Source: Flavobacterium sp. (lineage in GTDB: Bacteria; Bacteroidota; Bacteroidia; Flavobacteriales; Flavobacteriaceae). Taken from it: a stretch of 43,867 nucleotides of DNA. Location of the stretch: NCBI GenBank assembly GCA_003497625.1, contig DNNO01000043.1:23499-67365 (forward strand). Reading direction: 5' to 3'. The first letter of the stretch is position 1, and each line of letters opens with the position of its first letter. The notes under the pieces are model-generated. The model was not told the DNA's origin. It searched no databases and was given only the letters and a program-made list of their open reading frames with translations. A program made the translations under genes and the position numbers. This document shows, piece by piece, positions 16,456-24,266 of this stretch.

Positions 16456-17151
16456 TTATTTCCCTGCTTCTTTTTTAGCATCTTCAATCATTTTATCATT
16501 AGCTAAAATAGCAAATTCAACACGTCTGTTTAAACTTCTACCTGCATCCGTATCATTTGTTGCTATTGGTTCGGCTTCACCTAGACCCACAACTGTAAAT
16601 CTACTTGTAACCAACCCTTTGCTTGCTAAGTAATTTTTAACAGCCGTAGCTCTTTGGTTAGATAAATTCAAATTATAATCATCGGCTCCTTTACTATCTG
16701 TAAAACCATAAATCTTAATATCAGTATCTGCGTATTCTTTAAAAACAGGAACTAATTTATCTAAGTTTTGTTTCGCCTTAGCGGTTAAAGTCGCTTTGTT
16801 AAAATCAAAATTTACCGAATTTTCACCTAAAACTAATCGAATTCCCTCTCCTACTCTTTCCACTTGAGCACCTGGCAAAGCCGTTTCAATTTCACGAGCT
16901 TGTTTGTCCATTTTGTTACCAATAACTCCACCGGCAACTCCACCAATTACAGTACCTAAAACAGCTCCTAATTCTCCGTTGCCGCCTTTTCCTAAATTAT
17001 TTCCTAAAACTGCACCTAAAACACCTCCACCTACAGCTCCAATTACAGCACCTTTTTGAGTATTATTAGCGTTTTTTACAGAATTACATCCTGATAAAAC
17101 AACACTCCCAATAAATGTACTTACTACTAAATAAATTGCTACCTTTTTCAT
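16456..17151 (-). CDS. OmpA family lipoprotein with glycine-zipper region
   Basis: A 231-residue outer-membrane lipoprotein: signal peptide with lipobox VVLSGC (Cys22). A long glycine-zipper segment follows (about 33-81; GAVIGAVGGGVLGAVLGNN, GTVIGGVAGGVIGNKM), then an OmpA C-terminal domain (about 115-222). That domain shows NFDFNKATL, the peptidoglycan-binding core IYGFTDSKGADDYNLNLS and the NRRVEF ending. It resembles YiaD-type proteins that anchor the outer membrane to peptidoglycan. It starts six bases after the lipocalin-like gene, so the two form an operon. Confidence 0.92.
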   Translation of the reverse strand: MKKVAIYLVVSTFIGSVVLSGCNSVKNANNTQKGAVIGAVGGGVLGAVLGNNLGKGGNGELGAVLGTVIGGVAGGVIGNKMDKQAREIETALPGAQVERVGEGIRLVLGENSVNFDFNKATLTAKAKQNLDKLVPVFKEYADTDIKIYGFTDSKGADDYNLNLSNQRATAVKNYLASKGLVTSRFTVVGLGEAEPIATNDTDAGRSLNRRVEFAILANDKMIEDAKKEAGK

Positions 17152-17157
17152 ATTCTT

Positions 17158-17634
17158 TTATTTTCTTTCAAAATTATATACTACATCAACAAATTTTCCT
17201 CCAACATTAACCTTATCAATCAACTGAAAAGTCGTTTCATTTACATTGGCCACTCTTAAGATATAACCCGAATCTGTATGTTTTGCTTTTACACCTTCGG
17301 TTAAAAATTTAACTACCATAAAACCTTCTTTATTTACATACCAAGTAATATTACTGCTGTAAGACGGACAATTAACTTTATCTAAAAGCATGTTTCCTTT
17401 GTTGTTGTTAGAAACAAAACTCCATTGACTTCCCTCAAAACACTTAGCATCAGCAATGTTAAATGATGTTACCTTCAAATAATCTGAACCTGGAAATGTT
17501 ACCGAAGCTATTTTCCAATTTCCTTTAATAGCGACTTCGGTTTTGTTATCCAATTTCGTACTCGTAACTGTTTCTTTTGGTTTACAACCAAAGAAAGCAA
17601 TTGTTAACAATAAGATTAGTGCACTTTTTTTCAT
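17158..17634 (-). CDS. Lipocalin-like lipoprotein
   Basis: A 158-residue lipoprotein with lipobox IAFFGC (Cys17). The body has the beta-barrel pattern of small lipocalin-like proteins: KGNWKIASVTF near residues 38-48, CFEGSQWSFVSNNNKGNM, then several short strands ending VDVVYNFERK. A pair of cysteines (in DAKCFEG and KVNCPSY) could form a disulfide. The ligand is unknown. It is the first gene of a two-gene unit with the OmpA lipoprotein, suggesting an envelope role. Confidence 0.75.
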   Translation of the reverse strand: MKKSALILLLTIAFFGCKPKETVTSTKLDNKTEVAIKGNWKIASVTFPGSDYLKVTSFNIADAKCFEGSQWSFVSNNNKGNMLLDKVNCPSYSSNITWYVNKEGFMVVKFLTEGVKAKHTDSGYILRVANVNETTFQLIDKVNVGGKFVDVVYNFERK

Positions 17635-17657
17635 TTTTTTGTTTTTTTACTTATATA

Positions 17658-17687
17658 CAAATTTACTCTATTTAATTGGCAAAAGTA
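17658..17687 (-). promoter_or_regulatory. Two -7-like elements upstream of the lipocalin/OmpA unit
   Basis: On the minus strand, TAAATTTG (17665-17658) and TACTTTTG (17687-17680) both fit TAnnTTTG and lie 24 and 46 bases before the ATG. Which one is used cannot be told from sequence. Confidence 0.4.
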
Positions 17688-17710
17688 ATTTTAATCTCAA
17701 AAAAGAAACA

Positions 17711-17751
17711 TAGTACAAGTACTACGTCAATTTGGCAGATTTTTAGTTTTG
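17711..17751 (+). promoter_or_regulatory. htpG promoter region with palindrome
   Basis: A -7-like element TAGTTTTG lies at 17744-17751. Nineteen bases upstream is the perfect palindrome TAGTAC-AA-GTACTA (17711-17724), where a regulator could act. It does not resemble the CIRCE heat-shock operator. Confidence 0.4.
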
Positions 17752-17805
17752 GTATTGAATTTGAAATACTCAAGATTCAATTGTTTAACTAAAAAATTTT
17801 AAAAT

Positions 17806-19689
17806 ATGGCATCAGGAAAAATTAATGTTTCAGTAGAAAACATCTTTCCCTTAATTAAAAAGTTTTTGTACAGCGACCACGAGATTTTTCTTCGTGAATT
17901 AGTATCGAATGCGACAGACGCTACTTTAAAATTAAAACATTTAACCAGTATTGGCGAAGCTAAAGTAGAATATGGCAATCCAATCATCGAAGTAAAAATA
18001 GACAAAGAAGGTAAAAAACTGCACATTATTGACCAAGGATTAGGAATGACAGCTGATGAAGTAGAAAAATACATCAATCAGGTAGCTTTTTCTGGAGCAG
18101 AAGAATTCTTAGAAAAATATAAAGATTCGGCCAAAGATTCAGGAATCATTGGACATTTTGGACTAGGTTTTTACTCGGCATTCATGGTAGCTGAAAAAGT
18201 AGAAATCATTACAAAATCCTACAAAGACGAACCAGCAGCACATTGGACATGTGATGGAAGTCCGGAATTCACTTTAATACCTCATGACAAAACAGAAAGA
18301 GGTTCAGAAATCATCTTACATATTGCAGAAGATTCTTTAGAATTTTTAGAAGAATTCAAAATTCGTGAACTGTTAACGAAGTATAACAAATTCATGCCAG
18401 TGCCAATTAAATTTGGAACTAAAAAAGAAGCACTTCCAAAACCCGATGACGCTCCAGAAGATTACAAAACAGAATATGTAGATGTAGATAATATCATCAA
18501 CAATCCAAATCCGGCTTGGACGAAACAACCAGTTGATTTAACAGATGAAGATTACAAAAAATTCTATCACGAATTGTATCCAATGCAGTTTGAAGAACCG
18601 TTGTTCAACATTCACTTAAATGTAGATTATCCGTTTAACTTGACTGGAATTTTGTATTTCCCAAAAATGGGCGCTGATTTACAATTGCAAAAAGATAAAA
18701 TTCAATTGTACCAAAATCAGGTATATGTAACTGATAACGTGGAAGGAATTGTGCCTGAGTTTTTAGGTATGTTAAAAGGTGTAATTGATTCACCAGATAT
18801 TCCGTTGAACGTATCGCGTTCGTATTTACAAGCCGATGGAAATGTAAAGAAAATTTCAAACTACATTACCCGTAAAGTTGCAGACAAATTGAAATCGTTA
18901 TTCAACGAAAACCGTGAAGATTTCGAGCAAAAATGGAACGATATTAAAATTGTATTGGAATACGGAATGCTTTCGGAACCAAAATTCTATGAAAAAGCGG
19001 GCGATTTCGTATTGTATCCAACAACAGAAGATAAATATTACACGTTAGTAGAATTAAAGGAAACTTTAAAAGACAATCAAACCGACAAAAACGGAAAATT
19101 AGTTGTGCTTTACGCTTCTAACAAAGATGCACAACACAGTTACATAGACATTGCAAAAGAAAAAGGATATCAAGTATTGTTGTTAGATTCACCAATTGTA
19201 TCGCATTTAATTCAAAAATTAGAAGCGGATAACGAGAATTTAACTTTTGCTAGAGTTGATGCAGATCATATCGATAAATTAATTCAGAAAGAAGAAGAAA
19301 CGATTTCTAAATTATCGGATGATGAAAAAGAAAAACTAAAAACGTCTATTGAAACGGTAGTTCCAAAGGAAAACTACACCGTGCAATTAGAGAATTTAGA
19401 TAGCAATGCTTCACCATTCATCATCACCCAGCCCGAATTCATGCGTAGAATGAAAGAAATGAGTGCGTCTGGCGGTGGTGGAATGTTCGGCATGGGCAAC
19501 TTCCCAGATATGTATAATTTAGTGGTGAATACGAATTCAGAATTAGCCACTACTATTTTAAACAGTCCAGAAGATGCTCAAAAAGACTTGGTAAAACAAG
19601 CTTTAGACTTAGCGAAACTTTCACAAGGTTTATTAAAAGGTGAAGAGTTGACTGCTTTTGTGAAAAGAAGTTTTGAGACTTTGAAATAA
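17806..19689 (+). CDS. htpG: Molecular chaperone HtpG (Hsp90 family)
   Basis: A 627-residue cytosolic Hsp90 homologue that folds and remodels client proteins using ATP. The N-terminal GHKL ATPase shows FLRELVSNATDA (about 29-40), DQGLGM and the lid motif GHFGLGFYSAF. The middle domain carries the conserved NVSRSYLQAD. The C-terminal dimerisation part has a glycine/methionine-rich segment (SASGGGGMFGMGNF) before the last helices, and no eukaryotic MEEVD tail. It is a single-gene unit ending at a strong hairpin, with a palindrome in its promoter region. Confidence 0.97.
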   Translation: MASGKINVSVENIFPLIKKFLYSDHEIFLRELVSNATDATLKLKHLTSIGEAKVEYGNPIIEVKIDKEGKKLHIIDQGLGMTADEVEKYINQVAFSGAEEFLEKYKDSAKDSGIIGHFGLGFYSAFMVAEKVEIITKSYKDEPAAHWTCDGSPEFTLIPHDKTERGSEIILHIAEDSLEFLEEFKIRELLTKYNKFMPVPIKFGTKKEALPKPDDAPEDYKTEYVDVDNIINNPNPAWTKQPVDLTDEDYKKFYHELYPMQFEEPLFNIHLNVDYPFNLTGILYFPKMGADLQLQKDKIQLYQNQVYVTDNVEGIVPEFLGMLKGVIDSPDIPLNVSRSYLQADGNVKKISNYITRKVADKLKSLFNENREDFEQKWNDIKIVLEYGMLSEPKFYEKAGDFVLYPTTEDKYYTLVELKETLKDNQTDKNGKLVVLYASNKDAQHSYIDIAKEKGYQVLLLDSPIVSHLIQKLEADNENLTFARVDADHIDKLIQKEEETISKLSDDEKEKLKTSIETVVPKENYTVQLENLDSNASPFIITQPEFMRRMKEMSASGGGGMFGMGNFPDMYNLVVNTNSELATTILNSPEDAQKDLVKQALDLAKLSQGLLKGEELTAFVKRSFETLK

Positions 19690-19708
19690 GAAATAGAACT
19701 TTAATATT

Positions 19709-19746
19709 AATCCTGACTGGTTTTTGAAACTTGTCAGGATTTTTTT
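19709..19746 (+). terminator. htpG terminator
   Basis: AATCCTGAC (19709-19717) pairs with GTCAGGATT (19733-19741), followed by T residues. Its loop and tail contain the promoter elements of the next gene. Confidence 0.85.
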
Positions 19747-19753
19747 ATATTTG
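19723..19753 (+). promoter_or_regulatory. Full Bacteroidota promoter TTTG-N19-TATATTTG
   Basis: TTTG at 19723-19726 and TATATTTG at 19746-19753 are 19 bases apart, an exact match to the family consensus in both elements and spacing. It is placed to drive the operon starting at 19780. It overlaps the htpG terminator hairpin. Confidence 0.7.
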
Positions 19754-19779
19754 ATTTTATTAAAACAATTTTAAATTAC

Positions 19780-20391
19780 ATGAGAAACAAAATAAAGTTT
19801 AAAGACAATTTAAATTTGAGTATATTCTTATGTTTATTTTATTTATTACTTACTTTTTTTTACTATCACATTGACAAAAAAACTTCTGGAATTATTTTTA
19901 TAATTGTAACATTCATAATTGTATCACTATTTATAACGATTGTAATCCAACTAATAAAAGGAGTTAAGAGTCTTTTTCAGAATAGAAATAATTTAAACAT
20001 AAAAGTTTCACTTCCAATTATAATTTACCTTATAACTCTAATTTATTCAATTCTAAATCCATTAAAATTAAGCTCAGAAATTTTTGAAAGTAAAGTTGAA
20101 TTTAGAGCTTGTTATGAAGGCACTCAAAATCAAGCTTATATTTTATTTAGAAAAGACAAAACATTTGAACTTAATTGGACTGGCGTTTTTGGGTATAATG
20201 AATGGTGGACAGGAAAGTGGTATAAAAAAGGGAATGTTTTATTCCTAAAATATGACAACAAAAAAGTTGAACAACTTGGTGACAAACTATTAATTGAGAA
20301 TGGTTATTTAAATCCAATTGGAGAATCAGCTGACAAAGCAAAGTATCCAAGACCAATGTTCTATCTAGGATATTGCCAGAACAAAAATTAA
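19780..20391 (+). CDS. Membrane protein of unknown function
   Basis: A 203-residue protein not recognised as a named family. Three hydrophobic segments (about 12-29, 37-58 and 75-92) form a membrane part; the C-terminal half (about 100-203) is hydrophilic and beta-rich with many aromatics (TFELNWTGVFGYNEWWTGKWYKKGNVLFLKY), probably one extracytoplasmic domain. It is the first gene after a well-formed promoter and sits eight bases before the VOC gene, so it probably heads the 19780-22579 operon. Codons are noticeably more AT-rich than in neighbours, so acquisition by transfer is possible. Confidence 0.7.
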   Translation: MRNKIKFKDNLNLSIFLCLFYLLLTFFYYHIDKKTSGIIFIIVTFIIVSLFITIVIQLIKGVKSLFQNRNNLNIKVSLPIIIYLITLIYSILNPLKLSSEIFESKVEFRACYEGTQNQAYILFRKDKTFELNWTGVFGYNEWWTGKWYKKGNVLFLKYDNKKVEQLGDKLLIENGYLNPIGESADKAKYPRPMFYLGYCQNKN

Positions 20392-20399
20392 AACATCTT

Positions 20400-20804
20400 A
20401 TGATAACCCAACTCGAATTCATCCTATACGTTTCCAATCAAGAAAAAAGTCGTAACTTTTATCAAATCTTGTTGCAGCAAAATCCTAGTTTAGATGTTCC
20501 TGGTATGACGGAATTCACTATTAATGAATTCGTAAAAATAGGTTTAATGCCGAATGATGGGATTGCAAAAATCATAACACCAAAGTTACCTCATCCAACA
20601 TCAGGAAACAGAATTCCAAGATGTGAATTGTATCTTCAAATAGAAAATATCAAAACTGTTTTTGAAGCAGCCAAACAAGCTGGCGCAACAGAGATTAGTC
20701 CAATTACATTAAGAGATTGGGGCGATTACGTAGGTTATCTTGCCGACTTTGATGGGCATGTTATTGCTTTAGCTTCGAAAAGTATTCGTAACTTTGAAAT
20801 TTAA
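20400..20804 (+). CDS. VOC family protein (glyoxalase/bleomycin-resistance fold)
   Basis: A 134-residue protein of the vicinal oxygen chelate fold: LEFILYVSNQEKSRNFYQ at the start of the first beta-alpha-beta-beta-beta unit, ELYLQIENIKTVFEAAKQAGA starting the second, and a final DFDGHVIALA. These proteins are small metal enzymes or binding proteins (glyoxalase, dioxygenase, antibiotic sequestration); the substrate cannot be told. The ATG at 20400 is chosen over an in-frame TTG at 20373 that would overlap the preceding gene. It lies ten bases before the SRPBCC gene, a common pairing. Confidence 0.88.
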   Translation: MITQLEFILYVSNQEKSRNFYQILLQQNPSLDVPGMTEFTINEFVKIGLMPNDGIAKIITPKLPHPTSGNRIPRCELYLQIENIKTVFEAAKQAGATEISPITLRDWGDYVGYLADFDGHVIALASKSIRNFEI

Positions 20805-20814
20805 ACTATTTTCT

Positions 20815-21252
20815 ATGAAAAATCTAACATTCGAAATCGAAATAAACGCTCCTGCAGATAAAGTGTGGAACGCCATGTGGGAAGAAGAAAACTACAAAAA
20901 ATGGACAGCCGCTTTTTGCGAAGGTTCGTATGCTAAATCTTCTTGGAAACAAGGAGAAAGGATTCATTTTTTAGATCCAAACGGAAACGGAATGTATAGT
21001 GAAATCAGTGTTTTAGTTCCGAATGAAAAAATGCATTTTACTCATATTGGAAACATTAAAGATTTTGTAGAACAACCTTTAGACGAAGCCACAAAAGCTT
21101 GGACAGGAGCACAAGAAAATTACACTGTAATTTCAAACGGAGCAACTTCAAAAGTTTTAGTAACATTAGATATTGTGGATGAATACGCTAATTTCTTTTC
21201 AGAATCATTCCCTAAAGGATTAGCAACCATAAAAGAAATCGCTGAGAAATAA
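20815..21252 (+). CDS. SRPBCC/AHSA1-type ligand-binding domain protein
   Basis: A 145-residue protein with the START-like pattern FEIEINAPADKVWNAMWEEENYKKWT near the N-terminus, a central strand region (KMHFTHIG) and a C-terminal helix (FPKGLATIKEIAEK). AHSA1/SRPBCC proteins hold hydrophobic ligands in a cavity; the ligand here is unknown. The ATG at 20815 fits the family start; the longer frame begins at a TTG (20794) inside the VOC gene. Its stop overlaps the start of the next gene (TAATG), indicating coupling. Confidence 0.88.
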   Translation: MKNLTFEIEINAPADKVWNAMWEEENYKKWTAAFCEGSYAKSSWKQGERIHFLDPNGNGMYSEISVLVPNEKMHFTHIGNIKDFVEQPLDEATKAWTGAQENYTVISNGATSKVLVTLDIVDEYANFFSESFPKGLATIKEIAEK

Positions 21253-22178
21253 TGAAAGTACTATTTCAAATTATCTTTGTGCTGTTTTTGGGAATTTTTG
21301 GTTTTTCGCAAGAAAATTCAAAACCAGTACCAGCTTTTGACATTTTAAAAAAATATCAAAACGTTCGTGATTTTACGATTTCAAAAAATCAGGATGAAAT
21401 TTATTTCACCATTCAAAATCCTTCCGAAGAACGAGCTGTAATTGCCGTAATTAAGAAAAAGAAAAAAAGATGGTCAGAACCCGAAATGACAACGTTTTCT
21501 GGAAACTATAGAAACCTTGAACCTTTTTTAACACAAGATGGTTTGCGTTTGTATTTTGCATCGAACCGACCTATTGACGATACAACTACCAAGGCGAAAG
21601 ATTACGACATTTGGTATGTAGAACGAAAAAATCTTAAAAGCAAATGGTCGAAACCAATAAATGTTGGAACTCCAGTAAATTCAACTAACAATGAATTTTA
21701 TCCTTGCATCACAACAAATGGAAATTTATATTTTACTTCAGATGCGATAAAAACACTTGGAAAAGACGATATTTTGGTGTGCAAATGGGACGGAAAACAA
21801 TATACCGAACCTGAAAACTTAGGCATGAACATCAATTCAACAGGATACGAATTTAACGCCTTTGTGAGTCCGAATGAGGAATTCATTATTTACACTTGTT
21901 ATGGAAGACCAGATGGTTTAGGAAGTGGTGATTTATACATAAGTTACAAGAATAACAAAGGAAATTGGGACACCCCAAAAAACTTAGGAGCTGAAATCAA
22001 TTCCAAGCAAATGGATTATTGTCCGTTTTACGATGCAACTACACAAACTCTATACTTCACGAGTAAAAGAATGATTGCAATTGAAAAAACATTCGCCAAT
22101 TTAAAAGAATTTGAAACCGAAATTTCTAGTTATGAAAACGGATTTAGCAGAATTTACAAATATCAAATAAAGTTATAA
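21252..22178 (+). CDS. Exported PD40-type beta-propeller protein
   Basis: A 308-residue exported protein (signal peptide 1-19, ending FGFSQ). Repeated WD40-like/PD40 blades are visible: LTQDGLRLYFASNRP then DIWYVER; TTNGNLYFTSDAI then DILVCKW; SPNEEFIIYTCYG then DLYISYK; DATTQTLYFTSKR. Such propellers are found in TolB and in many exported Bacteroidota proteins and usually bind other proteins. The start ATG shares its A with the stop of the SRPBCC gene, which ties an exported protein to cytoplasmic partners in one operon. Confidence 0.85.
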   Translation: MKVLFQIIFVLFLGIFGFSQENSKPVPAFDILKKYQNVRDFTISKNQDEIYFTIQNPSEERAVIAVIKKKKKRWSEPEMTTFSGNYRNLEPFLTQDGLRLYFASNRPIDDTTTKAKDYDIWYVERKNLKSKWSKPINVGTPVNSTNNEFYPCITTNGNLYFTSDAIKTLGKDDILVCKWDGKQYTEPENLGMNINSTGYEFNAFVSPNEEFIIYTCYGRPDGLGSGDLYISYKNNKGNWDTPKNLGAEINSKQMDYCPFYDATTQTLYFTSKRMIAIEKTFANLKEFETEISSYENGFSRIYKYQIKL

Positions 22179-22180
22179 TC

Positions 22181-22579
22181 ATGACATTATCTATAGAAAC
22201 TCCGGCCTTATTATTCTCAGCAACTTCGTTAATTCTCTTGGCTTACACGAACCGATTTTTAACGATTGCTCAAATCATTCGTAATTTAAAGAAAAACTAC
22301 GATGACAATCACAATAAAAGCATTCTTTTAGAAATCAAAAATCTGAATCTTAGGTTAACGCTAATTCGTTACATGCAATTGTTTGGTGTAATGTGCTTGT
22401 TCTTATCTGTTTTTGCGATGTTATTACTTTACGTAGGTCAAGAAAATTTTGGTATTTACTTTTTTGGAGCCAGTTTACTTTGTTTATTGATTTCTTTGGG
22501 AATATCCTTTTGGGAAATTAGTATTTCGGTTAATGCTTTGAGAGTTCATTTGAAAGATTTATCGGAAGATGTTGAATAA
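22181..22579 (+). CDS. DUF2721 family membrane protein
   Basis: A 132-residue protein with an N-terminal hydrophobic stretch, a charged middle (AQIIRNLKKNYDDNHNKSIL and LRLTLIRYMQLFG) and two further membrane segments (about 68-88 and 94-112). This pattern fits DUF2721, whose function is not known. It starts two bases after the propeller gene, so it closes the 19780-22579 operon. No terminator was seen after it; the lipoprotein gene follows in 59 bases and may be read through. Confidence 0.82.
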   Translation: MTLSIETPALLFSATSLILLAYTNRFLTIAQIIRNLKKNYDDNHNKSILLEIKNLNLRLTLIRYMQLFGVMCLFLSVFAMLLLYVGQENFGIYFFGASLLCLLISLGISFWEISISVNALRVHLKDLSEDVE

Positions 22580-22638
22580 TGTTTTATTAAACCTTTTTTA
22601 ACTATATTAGTCTAAATAATAAACTCAAAAAAAAGAAT

Positions 22639-23460
22639 ATGAAAAATTTAAAAATTTATAGCTTAGGGCTTCTAATTATAAGCTTTATCTCTTGTAGTAA
22701 AGAAGAGTTAGTAGTTGACAGAGAGTTAGTCAATGCTTCTGCAGATATAGAATTCACAAATGAAACAGATTTTAATTCAGGAATAGAAGCTGCGAGTGAC
22801 AATTCTTCATTTTCAAATCGAAATTCTGACATCAATAATACGTTAGCTTCTTGCGCTACTGTTACTGTTGATAATGCTACTCCTGGTGTATTTCCAAAAA
22901 CTTTTACTATTGATTTTGGAACAGGTTGTATTTCTAACGGAATAACAAGATCTGGAAGTATCACAGTAACTCTTACTGATTACATTATGAACTCAGGAAG
23001 CATTACAACAATTGTTAGAGGAAACAATTATTACATTAATGGAAGAAAAGTAGAAGGTACTATTGTTTATGAAAACACAACCACTAACGCTGCCACTCCT
23101 CAATGGAACAGAACCATCACTAATGGAAAAATTACAAACAATGCTGGAGTTGTTTATAATCATTCAGGAACAAGAACAATAAAACAAATTGCGGGTGTAA
23201 GCACTTTAGCTTTACTTGATAACATTTATGAAGTTACTACAGGAAATCATACGGTTTCAAAAAATAATGGTGCAACTTTAACCGTTACAATTGTGCAACC
23301 TTTGATAAAGAAATATGCATGTGCTCATATTTCTCAAGGACAATTAGATTTACAAGGAAGTGTTTTAGATGGAATTTTAGATTATGGTGACAATACCTGT
23401 GATTATTTTGCCACATATACACATTCCAACGGTGTTGTTTATGACATTACACTTTTATAA
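22639..23460 (+). CDS. Lipoprotein of unknown function
   Basis: A 273-residue lipoprotein: lipobox ISFISC (Cys19), an acidic linker (about 20-60), then a beta-rich, Thr/Asn-rich domain (70-273). The domain has repeated strand motifs such as TFTIDFGTGCISNGITRSG, GSITVTLTDY and TLTVTIVQP. Six cysteines in the mature part (near 72, 95, 227, 254 and others) may form disulfides. Proteins like this are common in Flavobacterium, but I know no assigned role. Two similar halves suggest internal duplication. It ends at a bidirectional terminator. Confidence 0.72.
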   Translation: MKNLKIYSLGLLIISFISCSKEELVVDRELVNASADIEFTNETDFNSGIEAASDNSSFSNRNSDINNTLASCATVTVDNATPGVFPKTFTIDFGTGCISNGITRSGSITVTLTDYIMNSGSITTIVRGNNYYINGRKVEGTIVYENTTTNAATPQWNRTITNGKITNNAGVVYNHSGTRTIKQIAGVSTLALLDNIYEVTTGNHTVSKNNGATLTVTIVQPLIKKYACAHISQGQLDLQGSVLDGILDYGDNTCDYFATYTHSNGVVYDITLL

Positions 23461-23471
23461 AAATATTCATT

Positions 23472-23511
23472 AAAAAAATCTCGTTTTAAATTGCTTTAAA
23501 CGAGATTTTTT
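23472..23511. terminator. Bidirectional hairpin terminator
   Basis: AAAAATCTCGTTT pairs with AAACGAGATTTTT around an AT-rich loop, with A and T tracts outside. It lies between convergent genes ending at 23460 (+) and 23511 (-). Confidence 0.85.
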
Positions 23512-24107
23512 TATTCTACTATCCACAACAAAACTGGTTTTTCAGCTTGCTGCAAACGTTCGTCTAATTTTTCCATAAATGCATCGGAAACTGCGGGACA
23601 ACCCCAACTCAAAGGTGAGTATTTTGGATACACCTCTTTATTTTTGACAGCACTCCAAGAATGCAAAACTACTACTCTTTTCTCCGCATTTTTGTTTGAA
23701 GCTTCTAATCCGTGTAACCAATATTTCACGTTTATTCCCCACGAACTATAATCACGATTTCCGATTTTATATTTTCCTTTCATGGAACAATGACTATCTA
23801 CTCGATGATCAAACTTTACTTTTTTCCACTTGTCTGGATTCTCTTCAAATTGATCGCAACTTCCGTGAGTAGCTAAATTTTTATCTACGATTTTTTTTGT
23901 TTCAAAATCATAAATAAAAAAACGATTTTTACCTGAATGAATACTCAAATCAACTAAAAAATAATAGGACTCATTATATTCGTTCTCCTTACAAAATTCC
24001 TTTGCCTCTTTATGAAAGGAATTATAATCTTTTACCGCTAAGGTTTCAACTTCCGAATTATTACAACATAAAAAACAAACCGCAATCAATAGTAAAAAGT
24101 GCTTCAT
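23511..24107 (-). CDS. Murein L,D-transpeptidase-like (YkuD-type) lipoprotein
   Basis: A 198-residue exported lipoprotein (MKHFLLLIAVCFLCC, lipobox around Cys14-15). The catalytic region has the conserved His in YWLHGLE and VVVLHSW, and the SWGCPAVSD motif with the nucleophilic Cys, characteristic of the YkuD_2 murein L,D-transpeptidase-like family. Such proteins cross-link peptidoglycan or attach proteins to it. The ATG at 24107 is preferred over the in-frame ATG at 24137 because it starts directly at the signal peptide. It is divergent from the EamA transporter gene; a TACCTTTA box (24153-24160) is a weak promoter candidate. Confidence 0.85.
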   Translation of the reverse strand: MKHFLLLIAVCFLCCNNSEVETLAVKDYNSFHKEAKEFCKENEYNESYYFLVDLSIHSGKNRFFIYDFETKKIVDKNLATHGSCDQFEENPDKWKKVKFDHRVDSHCSMKGKYKIGNRDYSSWGINVKYWLHGLEASNKNAEKRVVVLHSWSAVKNKEVYPKYSPLSWGCPAVSDAFMEKLDERLQQAEKPVLLWIVE

Positions 24108-24237
24108 AGAAATGGGATTAAAATGATATAACTCCACTTTTTGATTTTTATTTAAAGGTATGCTGTTAAATTCTTACTAAAATTAAACCATCCAAAAAAT
24201 CTTTTTTCTTTTATCTATTCTCTTTTCTCTTTTTCCC

Positions 24238-24245
24238 TATCTTTG
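24238..24245 (+). promoter_or_regulatory. EamA gene promoter -7 element
   Basis: TATCTTTG fits TAnnTTTG and lies 21 bases before the ATG at 24267. A CT-rich run precedes it where a -33 would sit, with no clear TTTG. Confidence 0.5.
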
Positions 24246-24266
24246 CGCCCCTTAAAAATTTAGGAC

